NCBI RefSeq assembly: GCF_000002865.3
Contig: NW_001865041.1
Span: forward strand, 1,163,478 to 1,227,477
DNA: 64,000 nt
Reading direction: 5' to 3'
From: Monosiga brevicollis MX1
Taxonomy: Eukaryota; Opisthokonta; Choanoflagellata; Craspedida; Salpingoecidae
Shown here: positions 56,911 to 64,000 of the stretch, one piece after another
How the letters are laid out: the number at the start of each line of letters is the position of its first letter
Position numbering within the stretch: position 1 is the stretch's first letter
The notes under the pieces: model-generated
Seen by the model: only the letters and a program-made list of their open reading frames with translations
Database searches by the model: none
What the model was told of the DNA's origin: nothing
Program-made: the position numbers and the translations under genes

Positions 56911-59900
56911 ATGGCGCATCGGCACGTTGCGGGGTCGATGAAGCAGCAGAACAAGACACACAAGGCTCGGCATCGGACAAAGTCGGAACTCAACACCACC
57001 AATAAGGGTCGGATTGATGCCTTTAAGAGCAATGGCGCCAAGAAGCTCGAGCTGAATCGTCAGCAGCGACGACTGCAGGCGGTGCACAACCGCCAGAACA
57101 AGCGCGACCAAGTCGTAGCAGCCAAGCGCAGCCTTGGCACGACCGCCGCCCCGCCGCTCCTCATCGCTGTCGTAGCTTTGCATGGGGACGGCAGCGAAGC
57201 CATGCTCATGGCCAACATCCTTAACAATGCCGCTGGTTCAAACGAGGTGTGTCACGTGCAGCAGCGCCCTGGCATCGTCATGCTCTGGCCCCCCCGACTA
57301 GCAAGAGGCCACGTGGTCTTTTGAGGGGTGTCTAGCGAATAAGCTGGCTCAGGGCGTGGCAAGGGACTGCGTGCTTTTTACTTTTTGTACACAAGCATCA
57401 AGCCCCGGCTTCTTGTGTTCATCACGATAAATGGTCGCTTCGCAAATTCTATGCCCGTAGGTTCTGACCAGCTTTGGCGAACCACACACCGTATTCTCAT
57501 CTCGCATCAAGCAACGATTGACTCTCGTGCCATGCACGCGCGATGTTGCCACGAGCCTGGCCTTTGCGCGGGCAGCCAACTCAGTCCTTCTGGTCCGTAA
57601 TGTTGAAGAAGATGCCGATGCCGATGCCGAGGAGTTTCAAACGGCGCTGTGTGCACAGGGCGTGCCTACCGTATCCCACGTCCTAACCGGGCTGCGCAGC
57701 ATGGCCGTCAAGCGCAAAAACGAGCTTCGTCGTATGGCCAGCAAACAAGCCCTTGAGCGCTTTCCCGAGACCAAGGTTCACGCCTATGAGAAGGAGAGTG
57801 ATGGTGCAACCCTGCTCTGGGCGCTGGCCAACCAAAAGCGCCGCCGCGTGCGTTGGCGTGAGTTGCGCAGCCACGTCCTGTGCGAGCGATTTGCCCACGA
57901 CGCAGCCACCAATACGTTGGCGGTCACAGGCTATATTCGCGGCCGCAGCTGGAATGTCAACGCCCTTGTGCACATCCCTGGTCTCGGTGCTCGCCAGGTC
58001 TCTCATCTGGATGCGGCTGCAGAGCCTGTCCCCATGTCCAACGCCAAGCGCCGGATTCAGGAGGATGACATGCAACCCGTGGACGGCGCACAAACGCTAG
58101 CCACTGCCCATCCTGATTTTCAGCATTCGCTGGTAGCCGAGGCCGAGGTGTCACCCTTTGAGGGTGAACAAACTTTCCCGACAGCTGAGGAGGAAGCGGC
58201 CGCTGAAGCAGAAGCTCATCGCACTCCGGCGCAGGCAGCAACTGAGAAACTTTTTCAGCGCAAAGTTGTCAAGGTGCCCAAAGGTTGGTCTGACTATCAG
58301 GCGGCCTGGATTATTGACGATGAGACCCTCGAGGACGCACCCCTGGAGGAGGAAGAGGAGGATGAAAATGGCCCTCGCCAGTTTACAGCAACCGGCGGAG
58401 ACGACGACAATGACGACGCCGCAGCAGATGATCTGGAAGACGAAGACATGGACACGGGCGCCGCTGACTGGGACCATGTGCATCGGCGCGTTCGTTTCGC
58501 AGACGAGGCCCCTGATGCTCGCTCTCAACTGGCCCGTGGCCTGGGCAAGGTCGGTTTGCTTTCGCAATTTGCTTGTGCCTGGCTCGTGTTGGTGGAAGTC
58601 TGGGCATGGCCAGTTGAGCAGGCACGGGTGCTTTGCAGCCAATGCGTTCGTGGCTCATATCCTGTTTTGATCAGGGCTTGGGGGATGAAGATGACGAATA
58701 CGAAGAGCGCGAGATTGGTCAGCTCACCACCGAGGTGGAGTATGACCAGGAAATGGATCTCGATGCAGAGATGGAAGATTACAAGGTTTGTTTCGTGCAC
58801 GTGTGTGTCCATCTTTTTGTTCTTCGTTGCATTGAACAGAGTGTTTTAACAGCAGCCTGCCTTCACCCCTATTGGAACTGCTCTCATTTGTGTTTTTCCC
58901 CTTCCTCGCTATCTTTTGCGTGCAGAAATGGCGTTCTGCAGCTGCCGAGGATGCTGAATTTCCTGATGAGGTGGACACGCCCCGCGATATGGCGGCCAGT
59001 ATTCGCTTCAGCAAATATCGTGGTCTGCAGTCTTTCAAGTATTCTAAATGGGATGCCCGTGAGGAGCTGCCCACAGATTACGCACGCATCTTCAAGTTCA
59101 AGGACTTTAACCTCACCCGGCGACGCGTTTTTCGCGATCTCGAGTTTCAAGAGCATGAGGATGAGGTATGCTTGTTCGTCGCTCGAGTATCATTCAAATA
59201 AGAGCGAAGAGCCACCCCCTTCCGCTTATGACTTACCCACCTTTTTCGTAGACCAAAGACTTTTTCGTGGGTGAGGGCACCTATGCAACCCTTTACGTGC
59301 GGGACGTGCCCGAGTCCTGGGTCCAACAATATGGCCAGGCCGGTGTGCCCCTCATCCTGTGGAACCTGCTTGAGCACGAGGCCAAAATGACCGTCGTCAA
59401 CTTTACTCTGCAGGTGGAAGAAGGCATCGTCCCACTCAAGTATGTACAGCCCAAGCCTCAAGCGTGGCTTGTGGGGTCGTCTGCTTTTTCCTGCTTTCAG
59501 ATTTGTAATGGTTAAATCGGTCTCACTCTGGGGCTCGTGGCACGTCTATCTAGATCCAAGGAACGCCTGATTTTTGACACGGGCGTACGGCAGTTCGCCG
59601 TGAACCCCATTTTCTCCCAACACAGCACTTTGGACAAGCACAAGTTTGAGCGCTTTGCACAACCAGGCTCCGTGATTGTGGCTTCAGCCATCTGCCCGGT
59701 GTCCTACCCACCCCTCCCAGCGCTGGTTTATCGGTATGTCTGCCTCGGTACCAGTTGGACGAATGGACGCCTCAAGCTGGCAAACAATTCTGGGGTGATA
59801 GGGAAGCCTTTCTTCTCATCTTTGTTTGCCACTCACTGCGCCAAACTGCGCATTTTAACAGGCAGGACGCCAACGGCAGCTTGACGCTCGTTGCCACGGG

Positions 59901-60415
59901 CTCCGTGCTCTCCGTTAACCCAGACCGTCTCGTTATCAAGCGCGTTCGCCTCTCTGGTGTGTTCCTTTTTCTCCTCTTCTTTTTCTTCTGCTTCACCACT
60001 CCATTCACCCAACACCCACGCACGCACCCTTGCATAGGCCATCCCTTCAAGATCAACAAGCGAAGTGCCACCATCCGCTACATGTTTTTCAATCCAGACG
60101 ACATTGCCTGGTTCAAGCCCGTGGAGGTGGTCACCAAGTATGGTCGCCGCGGACACATTAAGGTTTGTCGTGTCACTTTCCCTCCCCGCTGCCCAGTCTG
60201 TTGTATTTCTAACCCTGTGTCGCGACGGGACATAGGAGAGCTTGGGTACACACGGCCACATGAAGTGTACTTTTGACCGTCAGATCAAGGCCGACGACAC
60301 CATTCTGATGAACCTGTACAAACGCGTGTACCCCAAATGGAGTTATGAGGACACGGCGGTGGCTGCTGGGCAAGTCATGATTCGGCCTCGGTCGATTGAG
60401 GGTATGGTCATGTGA
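56911..60415 (+). CDS. TSR1: TSR1, 40S ribosome assembly factor (BMS1/TSR1 family)
   Basis: TSR1 is a GTPase-like, non-hydrolysing factor on late pre-40S particles. Nine exons (56911-57246, 57461-58549, 58675-58785, 58926-59165, 59252-59439, 59554-59733, 59862-59956, 60038-60162, 60236-60415) close in frame, about 847 residues. N-terminus [20 protein letters not shown] and a [13 protein letters not shown] block match the family. AARP2CN and DUF663 parts follow: [13 protein letters not shown], an acidic Asp/Glu run, [89 protein letters not shown] and [20 protein letters not shown]. It ends [11 protein letters not shown] then GMVM. The P-loop GxxxxGK[ST] is not intact (ALHGDGSEA), as expected for TSR1 as opposed to BMS1. 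Confidence 0.95.
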
Positions 60416-60903
60416 AATCTGAGTTTTTAGATCCACATGTTAGTATTCAATTCGAAGTTTCACGGCTTTACATTTTATACCACCTCAAGTCTGTGACAGA
60501 GGCGCGTTTTTGATGGATTCTTGTGGATTGGGAGAAACAGAGACGAAGACACCGACAACCAAAGAGCAGGGTCAATTTGGCTGAAAGGCAGCGGCGTTGG
60601 GTCGCGGGTTGTCGCTTCTTCTTCTTCTTCTTCTTCTTCGGCAACAATGCATTGCATTGCGGGGGCCACAACGGACAGGCAGGTTTTACACAACAGTCAT
60701 TTTTCGTAAGTCGGTCAATCAAGAAGGCTAAGGCAGATAAGAGTCGGTCACAAGGAGTTAGAAGAGCAGTGTCGATGGTCAATCAAGGCAGTCATAAGGA
60801 GTGGAGTAAAAGGGGAGACTTGTTCCGTTAGTGTTTTATCCTCTCATGAATAAGGATGCAGCCACGTTGTAAAAGACGTGACGTGCATGCTCAAACAGTG
60901 GAT
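60416..60903. other. Convergent 3' region with a TTC repeat
   Basis: Between the ends of TSR1 (+) and the disordered-protein gene (-). A CTT run lies at 60616-60640. No gene seen. Confidence 0.5.
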
Positions 60904-63375
60904 TCACGACGAGCCCCAGCTGGTGGAGCGTGAAAGTGGCAGGAGACCCGATGTATTGGACGAGTCAAAGCTTTGCGCGCGGGCGCGTGGAGCCGCAATT
61001 AGCTGCTCAGGCAATGAGCGGCGGCGGGGCGCCTGAAAAGTTAAGCGCTGGCGTGCATATTCGTAATCCTGCACCAGCAGTGCAACTTTCTCGCGCAATA
61101 TGCCCACTCGCGGGTCATCACCGGGCAGGTGGATGACAGCCACCTGCAATCCACGTGCCACCTTGTGGAGATCGTGCTCGTACACACTGGGGTGAAACCA
61201 CACACCACGCTGCGCAAGGCTGAGGGAGAGAGGGAGTGGCTGCACTTGCGGCGCCGAGCGGGTGCGGTGTAAGTCGCGGCGAGAGGCCCGCTTCTTGCGA
61301 AAGAGCAGGAGATGTGCCAAGCTGGGATGCCCATCATCCGCACGACTTCGATTGGGCGAAGCAGAGCTTTGGGCACGAGCCTCCGACGCACTGCTGCTCG
61401 GGCTAGTGGGTCCGCCCGGTTTGCTGGGAGATGTCAAGCGGCGTGGTGGAGAGGGACTTGATTGCCATATGCTACCAAGAGCATGCGGTGAGGACGTCGG
61501 ATCCTCTGCGGTCAGAGGGGTGGCGCCCGTACTCATGGATCGAGTACGGGCATGCTTAGCAGCAGTTGTGGGAATAGCAGCAGCATCCATCTGGGCAACG
61601 GGGTTGGACGTGGCATTAAGCTGGGGTGACGCCCTGAAAGTGTCTTGAGGTGGATCAAAAACATCAAACGATCCCAAATACGAGGAGCCAGAGGGCGAAG
61701 TGGCCTCCAATTCGCTCGGAGTGGGGCTGGCAGCAGCTGGGTCAAGAGTTGTCAGCAGCTCCCCCTCTGAGGACGCCGAACCATCTTGCTCACTGCTCCA
61801 GGAAGGCGTCGGGGAGGTTGCAGGGGAGGTGAGGTCGGCATTGCTTAGGAAAGGGGTGCTGTGGGTCCGTGGCGACCACGGTAAGGCGCGATGCTCTGAG
61901 GATGACCCAGAGCTGATTTTGGCGTCGCTAGTGGGGTGGAACATGGAGGATGCTGACCACCCGCGTTGCAACTTTTGCAAGCGCGCCTGCTCGAGGCCGG
62001 GGCCCACGAATCGATTTCGCTCCGTGTTGGCACGTGTGGCAGCATCACAGGTGATCCAGCGCACATATTTCCAATGTGGATGCGATCCACCCGAGGATGG
62101 TAGAAAGCCGGCCTCATGAGCTGCTTGCAGCACTTGATCGCGGGCGGTTTGAAGCTCATTTGGGGACCAAAATAGGTCTGACTCACTGTCAGAGATGGGC
62201 TCGAACCCTGCTGTCTGCCCGGTGGCCAGAGCTGGGTTGGGGTGGGCGTGCAGTGGGAGACGGCGGGCGCGACGCGCTGGGGGTGCAGCATCTACTTCTG
62301 CATCAGCTTCCTCGCTGGCCGAGCTGACGGTGTTGGTCTCGAGTAGGTTTCGCCGTTGCTGCCGTCGCCGCCAAAGCCCACTCATCGCAGCACCCTGCTG
62401 GCTCGATGCCAACATGGTAGGAATCTGTGTCAAGATCGGTCTTGTCGAGTCCTGCTCACCGGTCCGCTGAGCTTCATTGCGACGCGCATTGCCTGCGATC
62501 GTGGCATCACACTGGCTGGTGCGGGTCTCAGATTGGGCCGATGATGCGGGTTCTAACAAACAGCTTGGGCTTGGAGTGGGGCTTGTTTGCGTGAAATCAA
62601 TGCTTTCTGGAGGGGCTTGGGCAGTATGGAGCTCAAAGTGACCACTCTCCAATCGCTGTAGCTGCAGACTCGCAACGCGGCGGGTCATCTGGGCGACATC
62701 AAGCTGGGTTTGGGCAGAGACGGGAGCGTTGCCCATGTCTGGGGCATGCGGGCACTCTGGGGCTGGCGTGGCATGAAGTCCGAGGCCCGTCAAGGCCTCG
62801 TGAGGGTGCACGAGCTGAATGCCCGAGTCACGCGCAGGAAAGTGTCGACGTGGAAAGCATGTGCTGGGTGCATCAGTAGCTTTTGCTTGCAAAGGGGAGG
62901 GTGGCGAGGAAGAAAACGGGTGAAGTGACTCTGCATCTGGACTGGCGGCAAAGGGAGGGGGGCTCACATCCACACCGCTTGCATCGAGTCTCAACGTCGT
63001 CGACCTCGGTGGCGGCAGGGGAAGAGACGGATCGTGGCAACCAGAGTCAAGATTTGAAAGCGGGGCTGTACAGACGGATGCGGAGGGCGATGGTGAGTCC
63101 AAGGGGGCATCATGTCTGGTCTGCGGCAACTGCAGCTGGAGATGGCACGGCCAGAGTTGGTCTTGCAAGGGAGGTGTGGCGGGGAGCGGCGGGGTTGGGC
63201 CGACGCGGGGCCTGCACAGAAAGTCATGACGGTGAGTCACGAGGCAGGAGGAAAAGGAGGAAAAGCCAGGCGTGCGCGTGGAAACGTACTCGGAGTTGAC
63301 ATGGTCGTCCATGCTCCAGAGGACGTCATCCAGCTGATCTGTCTGCCCGGCAGGTGCCGAGCATGGCCGCTGCAT
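60904..63375 (-). CDS. Large Ser/Pro-rich, mostly disordered protein
   Basis: Family not recognised. An open frame of about 800 codons ends TGA 60904-60906. I place a start at ATG 63375 (MQRPCSAPAGQTDQLDD) and an intron 63289-63212 (donor gtacgt, acceptor gtgcag, 78 bases, frame-neutral), so reading through is also possible. Most of the protein is Ser, Pro, Thr and Ala with many SP/TP sites. Two parts look ordered: around WKYVRWITCDAATRANTERN with preceding ELQTARDQVLQAAHEAGFLP, and near the end FHPSVYEHDLHKVARGLQVA followed by VALLVQDYEYARQRLTF. A basic FRKKRASRRDLHRTRSAP segment resembles a phosphorylation-regulated (14-3-3-like) site, by inference. One exon of about 2.3 kb is unusual for this window. 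Confidence 0.65.
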   Translation of the reverse strand: MQRPCSAPAGQTDQLDDVLWSMDDHVNSEYVSTRTPGFSSFSSCLVTHRHDFLCRPRVGPTPPLPATPPLQDQLWPCHLQLQLPQTRHDAPLDSPSPSASVCTAPLSNLDSGCHDPSLPLPPPRSTTLRLDASGVDVSPPPFAASPDAESLHPFSSSPPSPLQAKATDAPSTCFPRRHFPARDSGIQLVHPHEALTGLGLHATPAPECPHAPDMGNAPVSAQTQLDVAQMTRRVASLQLQRLESGHFELHTAQAPPESIDFTQTSPTPSPSCLLEPASSAQSETRTSQCDATIAGNARRNEAQRTGEQDSTRPILTQIPTMLASSQQGAAMSGLWRRRQQRRNLLETNTVSSASEEADAEVDAAPPARRARRLPLHAHPNPALATGQTAGFEPISDSESDLFWSPNELQTARDQVLQAAHEAGFLPSSGGSHPHWKYVRWITCDAATRANTERNRFVGPGLEQARLQKLQRGWSASSMFHPTSDAKISSGSSSEHRALPWSPRTHSTPFLSNADLTSPATSPTPSWSSEQDGSASSEGELLTTLDPAAASPTPSELEATSPSGSSYLGSFDVFDPPQDTFRASPQLNATSNPVAQMDAAAIPTTAAKHARTRSMSTGATPLTAEDPTSSPHALGSIWQSSPSPPRRLTSPSKPGGPTSPSSSASEARAQSSASPNRSRADDGHPSLAHLLLFRKKRASRRDLHRTRSAPQVQPLPLSLSLAQRGVWFHPSVYEHDLHKVARGLQVAVIHLPGDDPRVGILREKVALLVQDYEYARQRLTFQAPRRRSLPEQLIAAPRARAQSFDSSNTSGLLPLSRSTSWGSS

Positions 63376-64000
63376 TGCCTCAGTCCGTACAAAATGGACC
63401 ACGACACAGGGTCAACTTTGCGGAAAAGAGGAGGGGAGGAGAGGGACCTGATGGCAATCACAGTGCCTGCTTGGCTTGTGAGTGAGCATGACGAGCCCCA
63501 GGGCTCGCTTCCTTGGACGGACGATCGCTGGGGCAGAGCCGTTGATCACAATGGATTCGAAGACGCAGCGCGCGCACCGGTGCTTGAAGGTGATGGCGGC
63601 TTTGAGAATGTAGTCTGTGGACGTGTGTCGTCCCCCAACCTTCCTTCTTGGAAGACAGCTGACGCCCGGCTGAGGGAACGTGGAGACATGGGTTCGCAAG
63701 CACAGGCCCTGATGAGGAGCTGAATCGTGAAATCATCAATAACCCAAAGGCTGTGGAAAGACAATGTCGGAAAAGTGCAAAAAATGGCAGTGAAGACCAG
63801 CGAACCATGGCTGATGGCCGGGGCACGGCAGGTGATGGCTGACCTGGGCTGGGAACAACTTGCAAGGGGCGAACGCGGTGTACGCAAGGGGCTGCACGCC
63901 AACTGTTTAAAACTGGGCGAGAGGAGAGGTTTGCGATGAGGCGTGGGCAAGCGTTTAGGGGACCATCAAGAAAATTAGGCTAGCGGTATGGTCAAGGCCC
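63376..64000. other. Upstream end of window, no gene resolved
   Basis: Lies 5' of the disordered-protein gene. It may hold its 5' UTR or an earlier exon. Open frames on both strands show no recognisable motif or convincing splice pair. Confidence 0.35.

Noticed and set aside
63112-63723. Plus-strand open frame of 203 codons
   Set aside because: It overlaps the minus-strand gene in antisense and has no recognisable motif or splice partner.

Overview
The window looks like gene-dense nuclear DNA of a choanoflagellate, close to Monosiga. Genes are short and split by many introns of about 50-150 bases with GT-AG ends. Gene families shared with animals (WDHD1 with an HMG box, an ATMIN-type zinc-finger protein, a LEDGF-like PWWP+IBD protein, TECPR1, DENND10) sit next to a receptor tyrosine kinase with an ectodomain unlike animal receptors. 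Base composition is moderately GC-rich and intergenic spaces carry many microsatellites. I saw no transposon, virus-like element, tRNA, rRNA or CRISPR array. There is one 50-base N gap (1561-1610).

Layout. 1-717 (-) N-terminal part of RPA1; 1384-6790 (+) WDHD1/AND-1; 7409-7893 (-) an 83-residue coiled-coil protein; 8979-14827 (+) a receptor tyrosine kinase with 21 FG-GAP/VCBS repeats; 15069-18828 (+) CWF19L2; 19026-20060 (+) a small zinc-finger protein; 20384-21282 (-) a Dabb-domain protein with a C-terminal membrane anchor; 21987-23395 (+) an MFS-type transporter; 23590-24525 (-) a leucine-rich-repeat protein; 25003-27580 (+) the PWWP+IBD protein; 27827-28904 (-) a conserved hypothetical; 29503-35026 (+) TECPR1-like; 35275-36928 (+) RABGGTB; 36984-39068 (-) a UBZ-type zinc-finger protein; 39313-40497 (+) ATMIN; 40750-42849 (+) DENND10; 42988-44586 (-) PIGL; 45165-45915 (+) a 103-residue basic protein; 46118-48243 (-) microsomal-type epoxide hydrolase; 49305-50291 (-) DUS4L; 51203-51775 (-) a small unrecognised gene with a frame problem; 52755-54089 (+) a pseudokinase; 54478-56560 (-) TBC1D7-like; 56911-60415 (+) TSR1; 60904-63375 (-) a large Ser/Pro-rich disordered protein.

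Many genes are arranged head to head. Of the eight clear divergent pairs, seven have a microsatellite or short tandem repeat in the shared upstream region, and several intergenic regions carry the octamer TCTGACAA or its complement. RPA1 and WDHD1, both replication-fork proteins, share one such promoter region. The remaining genes are mostly housekeeping functions (splicing, ribosome assembly, tRNA modification, GPI and prenyl-lipid pathways, membrane traffic) and do not form an operon-like system.

Exon boundaries were read by eye from splice signals, frame continuity and remembered family sequences. Most gene models close in frame from start to stop. Unresolved spots are named in the entries.
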